A DNA stretch of 64,000 nt from Methylobacterium gnaphalii (GCF_007992215.1 NZ_BJZV01000002.1:124001-188000), one strand, 5' to 3'. Shown: positions 38,420 to 47,229, numbered from the stretch's first letter. The notes: generated by a model not told the origin, from the sequence alone. Program-made: numbers and translations.

Positions 38420-38947
38420 CTACTTCTCGACGGGCGTCACTGCGATGCGGACCGTCTCGGCTGGCGCGTTGCTGACGCTGACGACGAGCGGCTTGGCATC
38501 GACCTTGAAACGCACGCTCTTGCGGAGCGTGGCGCAACCCTTGCGCCCGCTATGGGCGCCGGGCTTGAGCACGGCACCCCCCTCCGGCGCCACGTCGATC
38601 CAACCCTCGCCCGACAACGTCACCTGAACCTCTCCCGGAGCGGCGGGTGCGGGGACGCGGACATAGCCGGCAAAACTGCCGGGCTTCGGCTCGCGACTAG
38701 GCGCCTGCGGCAGGTCCGCCTCGGCGGCAGGCTTCAGCGTGAGCAGCACCGCCGGCCGGTCGGCCGGCAGGGTCGCCCCGGAGGCCGCCGTCGGCAGGTC
38801 GGGCGCGGAGAACCAGGCCAGTTCGCGCGCCAGCGGCCAGTCGAAGCTGGCGCAGACATCTGCCTCGGGCTTGGCCGGTTCGTCCGCCGCGGCGGCACCG
38901 CCGGCGAGGGCGATCAGAACGAGAAGGGCCGAGGCAGACGCGCGCAC
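38420..38947 (-). CDS. Secreted protein of unknown function
   Basis: 175 residues with a signal peptide (MRASASALLVLIALAGGAAA). The mature part has two cysteines (DVCASFDWPL and RKGCATLRKS) and a homogeneous beta-type sequence (AGYVRVPAPAAPGEVQVTLSGEGWIDV). Family not recognised. Lies directly downstream of the broken molbindin gene. Confidence 0.75.
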   Translation of the reverse strand: MRASASALLVLIALAGGAAAADEPAKPEADVCASFDWPLARELAWFSAPDLPTAASGATLPADRPAVLLTLKPAAEADLPQAPSREPKPGSFAGYVRVPAPAAPGEVQVTLSGEGWIDVAPEGGAVLKPGAHSGRKGCATLRKSVRFKVDAKPLVVSVSNAPAETVRIAVTPVEK

Positions 38948-38952
38948 GGCGT

Positions 38953-39162
38953 TCAGTCCACGGCGATCATGACGTCGGAACTCTTGACCACCGCGTAGGC
39001 CTCGGCCCCGATGGTGAGCTTGAGGCTGTCCACCGATGCGTTGGTGATCGACGAGGTGATGACCTGGCCTGGGGCGACCTCGATCTTCACATGCGCGGTG
39101 GTGGCGCCCTTCTCGATCGAGACGATCTTGCCCTTGAGGACGTTGCGCGCGCTGATCTACAT
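38953..39162 (-). pseudogene. Molbindin (Mop/TOBE domain) gene with amber codon 2
   Basis: The minus strand encodes a 67-residue molybdate-binding Mop domain (ISARNVLKGKIVSIEKGATT..., ending VKSSDVMIAVD) that is intact except that the start ATG (39160-39162) is followed at once by TAG, where relatives read Lys (MKISARN). A Shine-Dalgarno GAAGGA precedes the ATG. No other start codon lies in frame before GTG 25 codons on. A single A-to-T change, or a sequencing error, would explain it. Molbindins store molybdate in the cytoplasm. Confidence 0.85.
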
Positions 39163-39244
39163 GACAGGTCCGTTCCTTCGATGCCCGACGGCTGCGAATG
39201 GCTGGCGCCGTTCTGATCCGTCTTCAGCACGCGATCAAGCGGTC

Positions 39245-39598
39245 TCACGGCGCGGCCTCCTCCTCCGCCTCGGGGTCATCCGAGACCGTCCGTCGGCAGC
39301 CCCACTCGGAGAGCACAGCGTTCAGATCGTCGAGGACGAAATGGCGTGCGCTGTCGCGATCGTAGCCGTCGTCGAGAAGCGAATCGTACTCAGTGAAGAC
39401 GTGGCGGGCATAGGCGACGAGGGCGAGCCAGGCGGCCGTTTCCGGGATGGCGCCGCGCAGACCGGGGCTCGACAAGGCCCGTTCGAGAGCGGCCTCGGCC
39501 TCGAAGCCTGGAAGACGCGGCGCGAGCCGAGCCAGGGCTTCGGCGATAGCCTCCCGCCGGTTTCGCGGCAGCGCGGACATGTGCCGTGTCGAACTCAT
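39245..39598 (-). CDS. DUF2293-like protein
   Basis: 117 residues from the ATG at 39598, chosen because GGAAGGGA lies 10 bases upstream. The second half contains ARHVFTEYDSLLDDGYDRDSARHFVLDDLNAVLSEWGC-like sequence (about 63-100), which matches my memory of the DUF2293 family. Helical, cytoplasmic, acidic tail. Function unknown. Confidence 0.75.
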   Translation of the reverse strand: MSSTRHMSALPRNRREAIAEALARLAPRLPGFEAEAALERALSSPGLRGAIPETAAWLALVAYARHVFTEYDSLLDDGYDRDSARHFVLDDLNAVLSEWGCRRTVSDDPEAEEEAAP

Positions 39599-39739
39599 TG
39601 CACAACAATCCCTTCCGGTCGCGGCCAAGCGGCGGCTTACGCTTGCGACCCGGCGACGCCGATGTCACTGTCGTCGAACCCTGGGGCTGGCGTTGCAGAT
39701 CCTGGCGCCGCCGCGCCCTTCTCTTGGAACCATGATGCC

Positions 39740-40084
39740 ATGCGCCGCTCTCTCGCAGCATCCCCACTCATCCTTGCCGCCGCGCTGACGGTTCTCAGTC
39801 TTGGCTCCCCGGCCTCTGCGCAAGGCACGCCGTCGGAGGCTCCGTCAGGTTCCCCGTCGACCGGCGCGGTCGTGCCGCCCGCTCCGAGTGCGGGCCGCAA
39901 CGTTTCGGCGACCGGCCGCGTGATGCCGCCGGCGAGCGGTCGTCGACCCGCAGCCGATGGCGGCTCGGGCGAGTCGTCCGTTGGAGCCGACATGCTGAAG
40001 GCGCAGAAGGCCGCCGCCGCGCGCGAGAAGGCCTGGGATTCGAAGATGCGCCGGACCATGGGCTCGATCTGCTCGGGCTGCTGA
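39740..40084 (+). CDS. Small exported protein, low complexity
   Basis: 114 residues from the ATG at 39740 with a signal peptide MRRSLAASPLILAAALTVLS and cut near ASAQ. The mature part is Pro/Ser/Gly-rich and ends in a basic helix (AQKAAAAREKAWDSKMRRTMGSICSGC) with two cysteines. Family not recognised. Thirty-one bases before the ABC ATPase gene. Confidence 0.68.
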   Translation: MRRSLAASPLILAAALTVLSLGSPASAQGTPSEAPSGSPSTGAVVPPAPSAGRNVSATGRVMPPASGRRPAADGGSGESSVGADMLKAQKAAAAREKAWDSKMRRTMGSICSGC

Positions 40085-40115
40085 CAGCGTTCGACGCCTG
40101 CTCGCGCCGCGCGCC

Positions 40116-41084
40116 ATGATCCGGTTCGAGGGCGTTTCCAAGCGTTTCGCAGGCGCCGAGCGGCCAGCCGTCGATGGTCTCGACCTCACCGTCCCGGAGG
40201 GATCGACCTGCATCCTGCTCGGGCCATCCGGCTGCGGCAAGTCGACGACGCTGCGCATGGTCAACCGGCTCGTCGAACCGGATGCGGGCCGGGTGCTCGT
40301 GAACGGTCGGGACGTGGCGGAAGTCGATCCGGTGCAGCTGCGCCGCGGTATCGGCTACGTTCTGCAGGGGGTCGGACTGTTTCCCCACCGCAGCGTGGCC
40401 CGGAACGTGGCCACGGTGCCGGCGCTCCTGGGCTGGCCGCGGCGACGGATCGACGAGCGCGTCGACGCCATGCTCGCCGTCGTCGGCCTCGATCCCGGCG
40501 AGTATCGCGACAGGCGTCCGGACACCCTCTCGGGCGGGCAGCGCCAGCGTGTCGGCGTGGCGCGGGCCCTGGCTGCCGATCCACCCATCCTGCTGATGGA
40601 TGAGCCGTTCGGTGCCGTCGACCCGGTGGCGCGGGGCCGGCTCCAGAGCGAGATCGGCGCGATCCTGCGGCAGCTCGGCAAGACGGTGATGATCGTCACG
40701 CACGACCTCTCCGAAGCGCTGCTGATGGGTGACCGGATCGTGCTGATGCGCGACGGCGCGAGCGTTCAAGCCGACACGCCGGAGCGATTTCTGGCGAAAC
40801 CGGCCAATGCCTTCGCGTCGGATTTCATCGGCGCCGACCGGATCCTGCGCCGCCTCTCCCTCGTCGCTGCAAGCGAAGTCGCGTCACCGGGGGAGGCACC
40901 CCGCGCGGCCCGCATCGATTGTGAGGCCTCCCTCGCGGATGCGCTCGCCCTGATGCTCGCCTCCGGCACCGACCGACTCGCCTTCGACGACGTCGGTCCG
41001 TCGCGTGTGGTCACGCTCGACGCCGTGAGGGGGGCGGTTCGGGAGGACGGGCCGCTCGAAATGGCGAGGGCGCTGGAGAACTGA
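40116..41084 (+). CDS. ABC transporter ATPase, glycine-betaine/osmoprotectant type
   Basis: 322 residues. Walker A GPSGCGKST (about 33-41), Q-loop VLQGVGLFPHRSV, signature LSGGQRQRVGVARAL, Walker B ILLMDEPFGAVDP and H-loop VTHD. The C-terminal extension (about 245-320) is CBS-like, as in OpuCA/ProV proteins. The usual permease and binding-protein genes are not adjacent: the next gene is a convergent Nudix hydrolase. Confidence 0.88.
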   Translation: MIRFEGVSKRFAGAERPAVDGLDLTVPEGSTCILLGPSGCGKSTTLRMVNRLVEPDAGRVLVNGRDVAEVDPVQLRRGIGYVLQGVGLFPHRSVARNVATVPALLGWPRRRIDERVDAMLAVVGLDPGEYRDRRPDTLSGGQRQRVGVARALAADPPILLMDEPFGAVDPVARGRLQSEIGAILRQLGKTVMIVTHDLSEALLMGDRIVLMRDGASVQADTPERFLAKPANAFASDFIGADRILRRLSLVAASEVASPGEAPRAARIDCEASLADALALMLASGTDRLAFDDVGPSRVVTLDAVRGAVREDGPLEMARALEN

Positions 41085-41093
41085 GCGGACGGG

Positions 41094-41552
41094 TCAGCCG
41101 GCGGTGCCCGCCTCGCGCTTGCATGCCGCTCGGATGATGCCCGACAGCCCGGCCTCTGCAACGGCTTCGGCGGCATCGGCGGGTGAGAACCATTGCCCCT
41201 CGCGCTGACCCTTTTCGGGCCAGGCCTTGAGCTGTTTGCGTACCTCCAGCGGAAACACTTTCACTTGGCAGAGCACGGAATCGCGGCTCTTCAAGCGCTT
41301 GTCGTAGAAGTAGAAGCCCAGCGGACGCTTGCCGATACGGCCGACGAGCCCCGCCTCTTCGTAGGCCTCGCGGGCAGCCGCCTCATAGGGCTTGCGCCCC
41401 TTCATCGGCCAGCCCTTCGGGATCACCCAGCGGCGGCTCTCGCGAGAGGTGATCAGGAAGATCGAGAAGCTGCCATCGGGCATCCGCCGGAAGGGGAGAG
41501 CACCGACCTGGCGGCGTGGCTCGGAAACCGACTCCATGGGGACCAAACTCAC
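41094..41552 (-). CDS. Nudix hydrolase
   Basis: 152 residues. Nudix box GRKPYEAAAREAYEEAGLVGRI (about 51-72) keeps the REAYEEAG core, preceded by RWVIPKGWPMKG. Resembles the diadenosine/diphosphoinositol polyphosphate-type hydrolases of alphaproteobacteria. Start chosen at the first ATG of the frame (MSLVPMESV); MESV is an alternative. Confidence 0.88.
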   Translation of the reverse strand: MSLVPMESVSEPRRQVGALPFRRMPDGSFSIFLITSRESRRWVIPKGWPMKGRKPYEAAAREAYEEAGLVGRIGKRPLGFYFYDKRLKSRDSVLCQVKVFPLEVRKQLKAWPEKGQREGQWFSPADAAEAVAEAGLSGIIRAACKREAGTAG

Positions 41553-41807
41553 GCCAAGGATCCGACCGGCCGGTACCAGCGCTGTGCGGGCATGGATCGC
41601 GTCGGCTGTCGTGAGTTCAAGGCCATGAACTCAGTATCCAGGGCCGGCACGAGCGCTCAAGCAGAAATTTACCTGGCAAAACATTTTCGGGTGCCTCGTT
41701 CCGAATACGAAGGCCGTCCCGTGACGCGTTCACGACGATGTGCGCTACGCCCCGAGATTCATGCGGGCAAACCGCGATGGCACGGCCCGATCCAACGTCG
41801 GACCGCC

Positions 41808-42293
41808 TCAGGGAACGATGCTGAGATTCTCGATCAGCGCATTGAGATCGGCACGCATGGCCTGGATCTCCGGTTCGGTCATGTGAAGTTGGCACATCAC
41901 GGACTGCCGCACCGCGAGCGCCTCTTCGCGCAACGCCCGCCCGCTCGCGGTCACGGAAACCTCCACCTCGCGCTCATCCGTACGCCGTCGGCTGCGGACG
42001 ACGAACCCGGCCGTCTCCAGACGCTTGAGCACCGGAGTCAAAGTACCTGAGTCGAGTCTGAGCCGCCGGCCGATCTCCGAGACCGTCACGCCGTCGGTTT
42101 CCCAGAGCACCAGCAGCACGAGGTATTGCGGATAGGTCAGTCCCATCCGCTCCAGCATCGGACGGTACGACTTCGTCATGCGGTGCGCGGCGGCGTAGAG
42201 CGCGTAGCAGAGCTGATTGTCGAGGAGCAGCGGATCGCGAAGCTCCCCGTTCGGCTCGGTCTGCTCGGTCGGCGCGTGAAGCATACTCACCAT
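41808..42293 (-). CDS. ohrR: OhrR-type MarR family regulator
   Basis: 161 residues from the ATG at 42293 (or 158 from 42284). The N-terminal LLLDNQLCYALYAAAHRMTK with its single reactive Cys, followed by YRPMLERMGLTYPQYLVLLVLWE, is characteristic of the organic-peroxide sensor OhrR. Winged helix with DSGTLTPVLKRLE and the wing RRRTDEREV. The expected target gene ohr is not next to it. An inverted repeat GGGAAT-N6-ATTCCC lies upstream at 42424-42441. Confidence 0.85.
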   Translation of the reverse strand: MVSMLHAPTEQTEPNGELRDPLLLDNQLCYALYAAAHRMTKSYRPMLERMGLTYPQYLVLLVLWETDGVTVSEIGRRLRLDSGTLTPVLKRLETAGFVVRSRRRTDEREVEVSVTASGRALREEALAVRQSVMCQLHMTEPEIQAMRADLNALIENLSIVP

Positions 42294-42532
42294 CTCGCTG
42301 GGTCCCCTGCCCCGGGCCATCCGTGCCGACGGTGCGCGCGCCGATCCCTCAGTATGCTCGCCGTGACGCGGGCATGCCACGATAGAGGAAGGAAACCCCT
42401 GAGATCCATGCACAAATCTCCTGGGGAATTTTGATATTCCCGCATGACCGACCTGTCGATGCCTCGCGCCGTCCCCTTGCTGCGCGACGCCGATCGACGG
42501 GATCGTGGGGCGATCGGGGCTGCCCGCGCCGG

Positions 42533-42700
42533 CTATGCTCCCGCGCCCTGAAGCGCTCGCACGATCAGGATCACCAACAGCACGGTCAGAAGCAATCCGA
42601 CGATGTTGCCTGGTCCGCGATAGGCGCCGCCGAAGCCGAAATTGCCTCCTCCGAATGCGATCAGGATCAGAATGATCAGGAGGATTTCGAGAAGGCCCAT
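42533..42700 (-). CDS. Small membrane protein, DUF3309-like
   Basis: 55 residues: MGLLEILLIILILIAFGGG, a Gly/Phe/Tyr-rich turn (FGFGGAYRGPG) and a second hydrophobic stretch LLLTVLLVILIVRAL. A Shine-Dalgarno CGGAG lies 10 bases before the ATG. Two-helix hairpin or amphipathic peptide like the DUF3309 stress-related small proteins. Function unknown. Confidence 0.75.
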   Translation of the reverse strand: MGLLEILLIILILIAFGGGNFGFGGAYRGPGNIVGLLLTVLLVILIVRALQGAGA

Positions 42701-42896
42701 TGTGACGCTCCGTTCTATGTCGGAGAGGCAACGGCGTTCATGGCAAGACGGTTTCGCGTCGCCTCGAGGAGCCTGCGCGCTGACGCCGGCAAATCGCGAG
42801 ATGCCGGGCTTGAGCAGGGGAGAGGAGCCGCGGTGAGGCAGCCTGCACCAATGCCGAAACCGGCATCAGGACCATGATTGAATGTATGGGAATGAT

Positions 42897-42972
<76 letters not shown>

Positions 42973-43071
42973 GTCGCCGAAACGACGACGCGGGAGTCAC
43001 CAGTCCCCCGCGAGTGGAGGGCTGATAGCAATGCCATCAGGGGCTGTCTACCCCTGACGGCCGAGTTTTCT

Positions 43072-44628
43072 TCAGACCGTTGCGGCGTGCTGTGCGTGCA
43101 GCCGTACGGACGTGGCCGAGAGCTTGTTCAGCGCCGAGAGATAGGCCTTCGCGGAAGCGACTAAAGTGTCCGGATCGGCACCGCGTGCGGTCATCGAGCG
43201 CTCGCCGGCCTTGAGGCGTACGGAGACCTCCGCCTGGGCGTCCGTGCCCTCGGTGACGGCGTGAACCTGGTAGAGCTCGAGCATGGCGTCGTGCGGCACC
43301 ATGGCCTTGATGCAGTTGAAGACCGCATCCACCGGACCGTTGCCGTCCGCTTCCTCCGTGAAGGTGCGGCCGTCCATGTCGATCTTCATGGTGGCACGCT
43401 GAGGTCCGCGGGTGCCGGCGATCACTGAGAGTGAGAGCAGCTTGATGCGGTCATGGGCCGTGGCGAGGTTCTCATCGACCAGCGCCTCGATGTCCTCGTC
43501 GTAGACGTGCTTCTTGCGGTCGGCGAGGTCCTTGAAGCGCTCGAACACGTCCTGCAGCTGGTTGTCGGACAGCGACAGTCCCAACTCCGTCAGCTTGGCG
43601 CGGAAGGCGGCGCGGCCGGAATGCTTGCCCATCACCAGCGAGGTCTTGGTCAGCCCGACGGAGGCTGGCGTCATGATCTCGTAGGTGTTGGCGTGCTTCA
43701 GCATGCCGTCCTGGTGGATGCCGCTCTCATGCGCGAAGGCATTCCGGCCGACGATCGCCTTGTTGTACTGCACCGGGAAGTTCGTCGCATGGCTGACGAG
43801 CTTCGAGGCGCGGGTGAGCATCGTCGAGTCGATGCCGGTATCGTAGGGCAGCACGTCACCGCGGGTGCGCAGGGCCATCACGACCTCTTCGAGCGCCGCG
43901 TTGCCGGCCCGCTCGCCGATGCCGTTGATGGTGCACTCGATCTGGCGCGCGCCGCCCTCGACGCCCGCCAGTGAGTTGGCGACGGCCAGGCCGATATCGT
44001 CGTGGCAATGGGTCGAGAAGATCGCCTTGTCGGCATTCGGCACGCGCTCACGCACCTGCCGGAACATGTCCCGGTATTCCTCGGGCGTGGCGTAGCCGAC
44101 GGTGTCGGGCAGGTTGATCGTGGTGGCACCCATGCGGATCGCCGCCTCAACGCAACGGCACAGGTAGTCGATACCGGTGCGGGTCGCGTCCATGGCCGAC
44201 CACTCGACGTCCTCGACGAGGTCGCGGGCCTGGGCGACGGTTTTCAGGATGATCTCAACGACCTCGTCCTCGCTCTTGCGCATCTGGTGCGCGAGGTGAA
44301 TCGGCGAGGTCGAGACGAAAGTGTGGATGCGGCCGCGCTGAGCATGCCGCACGGCTTCGCCGGCCCGCGCGATATCGGCCGGGATGGCGCGGGCGAGGCC
44401 GGCGACGGTCGCGCGCTTGGTGCGCTTGGCGATCTCGCTGACGGCTTCGAAGTCGCCGTTCGAGGCGATGGGGAAGCCGGCCTCGATGATGTCGACGCCC
44501 ATCGTGTCGAGCAGCTCGGCCACCGCGAGCTTCTCGTCGAGATTCATCGTGGCGCCGGGGCATTGCTCGCCGTCGCGCAGCGTCGTGTCGAAGATGACGA
44601 CGCGATCCTTGTCCGTGGTGCTGGTCAT
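43072..44628 (-). CDS. leuA: 2-isopropylmalate synthase
   Basis: First committed enzyme of leucine synthesis; condenses acetyl-CoA and 2-oxoisovalerate. 518 residues, full length. HMGL-like barrel with VIFDTTLRDGEQCPGATM (about 9-26, metal and substrate Arg-Asp), NLPDTVGYATPEEY, HCHDDIGLAVANS (metal-binding His-x-His) and GIGERAGNAALEE, followed by the C-terminal LeuA allosteric domain that binds leucine. Preceded by a leucine leader peptide and attenuator-type hairpins. Confidence 0.96.
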   Translation of the reverse strand: MTSTTDKDRVVIFDTTLRDGEQCPGATMNLDEKLAVAELLDTMGVDIIEAGFPIASNGDFEAVSEIAKRTKRATVAGLARAIPADIARAGEAVRHAQRGRIHTFVSTSPIHLAHQMRKSEDEVVEIILKTVAQARDLVEDVEWSAMDATRTGIDYLCRCVEAAIRMGATTINLPDTVGYATPEEYRDMFRQVRERVPNADKAIFSTHCHDDIGLAVANSLAGVEGGARQIECTINGIGERAGNAALEEVVMALRTRGDVLPYDTGIDSTMLTRASKLVSHATNFPVQYNKAIVGRNAFAHESGIHQDGMLKHANTYEIMTPASVGLTKTSLVMGKHSGRAAFRAKLTELGLSLSDNQLQDVFERFKDLADRKKHVYDEDIEALVDENLATAHDRIKLLSLSVIAGTRGPQRATMKIDMDGRTFTEEADGNGPVDAVFNCIKAMVPHDAMLELYQVHAVTEGTDAQAEVSVRLKAGERSMTARGADPDTLVASAKAYLSALNKLSATSVRLHAQHAATV

Positions 44629-44648
44629 GGTCGTTGCTACCTTCTCGC

Positions 44649-44752
44649 GGTGCAGGTCCCCATCAGCGGGGAAGGCACCGAAACCCGGGATCCGTTTTCC
44701 GAAGCGCGTCCCCTGAAGGCCCAGGCGGCCACGCCCGGGCGGCCCTCAGGGG
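44649..44752 (-). promoter_or_regulatory. Attenuator hairpins of leuA
   Basis: CCCCTGAAGGCC at 44710-44721 pairs with GGCCCTCAGGGG at 44741-44752 (one mismatch), a 43-base hairpin that includes the leader-peptide stop. A second hairpin (44649-44679; arms GGTGC/GCACC and CCCC/GGGG) lies nearer leuA. Ribosome stalling at the leader Leu codons would prevent the first stem and allow an alternative fold. No clear T-tract follows, so control might also act on translation. Confidence 0.65.
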
Positions 44753-44850
44753 CGGGTAAGGAGAAGGCCTGCAAGAAGGAGCTGGGCGCGCACGTTCGCC
44801 GCCGCGGAAGCGGCGTTCGAGATCGTCAGCGCTGAGCCGGCGAAAGCCAC
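44746..44850 (-). CDS. leu operon leader peptide
   Basis: A 34-codon frame from a GTG with the Shine-Dalgarno GAGGAGA 8 bases upstream. It ends QLLLAGLLLTRP, with six leucine codons among eight consecutive codons just before the stop. This is the hallmark of transcription attenuation sensing charged tRNA-Leu. It lies 117 bases upstream of leuA in the same direction and its stop falls within the attenuator hairpin. Confidence 0.8.
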   Translation of the reverse strand: MAFAGSALTISNAASAAANVRAQLLLAGLLLTRP

Positions 44851-45098
44851 GGCTCGTCTCTCCTCGACTGGGGCAACCCGGCATGTTGCCGATCCCTGAG
44901 CGCCGTATCTAACTTTGCCGTCGGAGCCTGACAAGCGTGCGGTTTTCGACAGGTGATGCGCACTGGCCGCACCTGCCGGGAAACGGAGGGTTTGCGGCAA
45001 CCGTCCGCAGCCGCCGCGATTGACCGGCCCGGGCCGACGGCTCAGCTTCCTCGTTCGAAAGTGCCCCCCACGTCCTCGCAGTTCCGGAGACGTCTGCT

Positions 45099-45449
45099 AT
45101 GTCGATCCGCCCTACGGGTCTCGCCCTCGCCGCTCTCATCGCCGTCAGCTCCCTGGGAGCCTGCAACAGCGTCTCCAGCGTCCCCGGTCCGACGGCTGCG
45201 GCTGCCCTGCCCGCCGAGCCCGCGGCGGCACCCGTCGCCGATCTGGCCAAGGGCAGCGGTTGTGGCCCGACCATCGCGCATACGCGGGCGATCGTGGACA
45301 GCGACATCGCCACCGAGAACCTGAACGCCTCTGTCGGCAAGCGCTTCGCCGCCGATCTCGACGGTGCAGCGGCGGCCTGCGCGGCCGGACGCAGTGCCGA
45401 GGGGCTGCGCCTGCTCGCGGCGGCCAAGTCCCGCTACGGATACCGGTAG
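45099..45449 (+). CDS. Putative lipoprotein
   Basis: 116 residues with a lipoprotein signal: MSIRPTGLALAALIAVSSLG and lipobox LGAC, Cys22. After an Ala/Pro linker the mature domain has two further cysteines (GSGCGPT and AAACAAG) and is helical. Family not recognised. Expected in the envelope. Confidence 0.75.
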   Translation: MSIRPTGLALAALIAVSSLGACNSVSSVPGPTAAAALPAEPAAAPVADLAKGSGCGPTIAHTRAIVDSDIATENLNASVGKRFAADLDGAAAACAAGRSAEGLRLLAAAKSRYGYR

Positions 45450-45531
45450 CACCGTCATCCCTTTCCCAAAGCTGCGCGCTAGATGATCGCCCGCCGGACG
45501 ACGCAACGTCGTCCGTGAAGGCGGATGATTG

Positions 45532-46479
45532 ATGCTGAAATGCTTGTCGCTCGCAGCGCTGTCGGTACTGGCGACCCTCGCGGCCGCCCATGCGGAGCCA
45601 GCGGTTCGCGTCGACCTCGGCACGGCCACGCCGGGCGGCGGTTTCCCGGCCTATGGCGAGGCGCTGGCAGCCGCCGTACACGAGGCTGATCCCGCCCTCA
45701 CGATCGAGCTGCGCACGACGAAGGGCTCGACGGAAAACCTCGTCCTGCTGAGGGAGGGCAAGCTCGATCTCGCCCTCGTCCAGGGCGAGTACGCCTATGA
45801 CGCGCTTGCCGCGCAGGGCAACGCGCCGGGGCTCACGGTGGTCGCGCCCGTCGATACGACGCCCGGCATGTTCGTCGTGCCGGCCGCGAGCGCGATCCAC
45901 GCCGTCTCCGACCTCCGCGGCAAAGCCGTCGCGCTGGGCACGCACAGCTCGGGCCTCACCGTCATGGCGCGAGCCGTCCTGAAGGGCTCGGGCATCGATC
46001 CCGAGCACGACATCACGCCGATCCTGCTCGACCGCGCCGGCGACGGGCCGACGATGGTCATCGAGGGCAAGGCGGCGGCCCTCTGGGGCGGCAGCGTCGG
46101 CTGGCCGGGCTTCAAGACGATGGCCGCGGCGCCAGGCGGTGCGCGGTTCTTCGGCCCGGCACCCGAGGCCGTGGCCTCTATCCTGGCGCTGCGGCCCTCA
46201 CTGCGCCGCCTGACCGTTCCGGCCAACGCGTTCAAGGGGCAGGAGGCGGCGATCGAGACCGTCGGCTCCTGGAGCTTCACGATGGGCAAGCCGGGCCTCG
46301 ACCCGGCCGTGGTCTCGCGGCTCGTCCGCGCGATCGACAAGGGCAAGGCGAAGCTGGCGCAGCTCTACGCCCAGGGAGGCGAGAGCGACCCGCGCAACCT
46401 GCCGGGCGCGACCAAGGTGGAGTGGCTGCATCCGGCAACCGTCGACTATCTCAGGGAGATCGGTGCCTTGCCGCGCTGA
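45532..46479 (+). CDS. TAXI-family TRAP transporter solute receptor
   Basis: 315 residues with a signal peptide (cut near AHAEP). Periplasmic binding-protein fold; VDLGTATPGGGFPAYGEALA and LVLLREGKLDLALVQGEYAYDAL are characteristic of TAXI proteins, as is VALGTHSSGLTVMARAVL. The membrane subunits (DctQM-like) are not adjacent, so the substrate cannot be inferred. The ATG at 45532 is preferred to the TTG one codon earlier. Confidence 0.85.
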   Translation: MLKCLSLAALSVLATLAAAHAEPAVRVDLGTATPGGGFPAYGEALAAAVHEADPALTIELRTTKGSTENLVLLREGKLDLALVQGEYAYDALAAQGNAPGLTVVAPVDTTPGMFVVPAASAIHAVSDLRGKAVALGTHSSGLTVMARAVLKGSGIDPEHDITPILLDRAGDGPTMVIEGKAAALWGGSVGWPGFKTMAAAPGGARFFGPAPEAVASILALRPSLRRLTVPANAFKGQEAAIETVGSWSFTMGKPGLDPAVVSRLVRAIDKGKAKLAQLYAQGGESDPRNLPGATKVEWLHPATVDYLREIGALPR

Positions 46480-46512
46480 GGCAGGGCTCCCGAGGTAACG
46501 ACCGCGTCGCCG

Positions 46513-47229
46513 TCAGAACAGGGTTTCGAGGTAGGCGCGGACGTAGACGGGCATCCGCTCGGGATCGAGGTCCGAGAGCCTGCGCACGATCACCATCTGC
46601 GCGAGTTCCGGTTCATCGTCGTCCGCGTGATAGGCCGCGATCCGACGGACGAGGTCCTCTGCCGATGCATCGAAGTGGACCGGGCGAAGGAACGCCAGGA
46701 GATCCCCGACCCGCACGAGCACCCACGGCGCATCATGCGCGCCCTCGGGCAGCGTCAGGCCGGTCTCCTCCTCGAATTCCCGTGCCGCGCTGCCGGCGAG
46801 ATCGACGATGCCGCCCTCGCGGATGTCGTCGCGGTCCGGCGTACCGCAGGCGAAATAGACCTGGCCGGCATTGGCCGTATGCGCCCCCATCTGCCCGAGC
46901 AGCACCGCGCCGTCGCTCGTGCACGGCACGATCGCCGAGAAGGCGTTGAGCACGCCCGTCTCGGGCGAATCCCAGTCGCGGGTGGCGATGAAGCGCGAGT
47001 AGCGCGTCTCGAAGAACGTGACCTCGCAGGTGTCGCCCGCGATCGCGCAGTCCAGGCTCAGCAGCACCGGGCCGTCGAACATGCCCGGCCGCTCGGCGAC
47101 GCGGCGCTGCCAATGCCGATCGATCGCCTCCGCGTTGTCCCGCGCCCAGGCCCAGTCGTGCTCGGTGAGCCTGCCGGAGATGGTCGCGAGATGCGTGAGG
47201 CTGGCGCCGTGCGGCTTATCCTCGCGCAA
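46513..47229 (-). CDS. Nudix-fold hydrolase-like protein
   Basis: 238 residues. The C-terminal half has a Nudix-type segment GGIVDLAGSAAREFEEETGL (about 138-157): the REFEEETG core is intact, but the Glu normally eight positions before Arg is Val. The N-terminal half (WARDNAEAIDRHW, GPVLLSLDC, TFFETRYSRFIATRDWD) is not recognised. Overlaps the PhzF gene by 14 bases, so the two are cotranscribed. Confidence 0.78.
   Translation of the reverse strand: MREDKPHGASLTHLATISGRLTEHDWAWARDNAEAIDRHWQRRVAERPGMFDGPVLLSLDCAIAGDTCEVTFFETRYSRFIATRDWDSPETGVLNAFSAIVPCTSDGAVLLGQMGAHTANAGQVYFACGTPDRDDIREGGIVDLAGSAAREFEEETGLTLPEGAHDAPWVLVRVGDLLAFLRPVHFDASAEDLVRRIAAYHADDDEPELAQMVIVRRLSDLDPERMPVYVRAYLETLF

Noticed and set aside
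41193-42050. A 285-codon plus-strand frame across the Nudix and ohrR genes
   Set aside because: Antisense of two recognisable genes; only the part in the 255-base gap is unopposed and it has no family signature.
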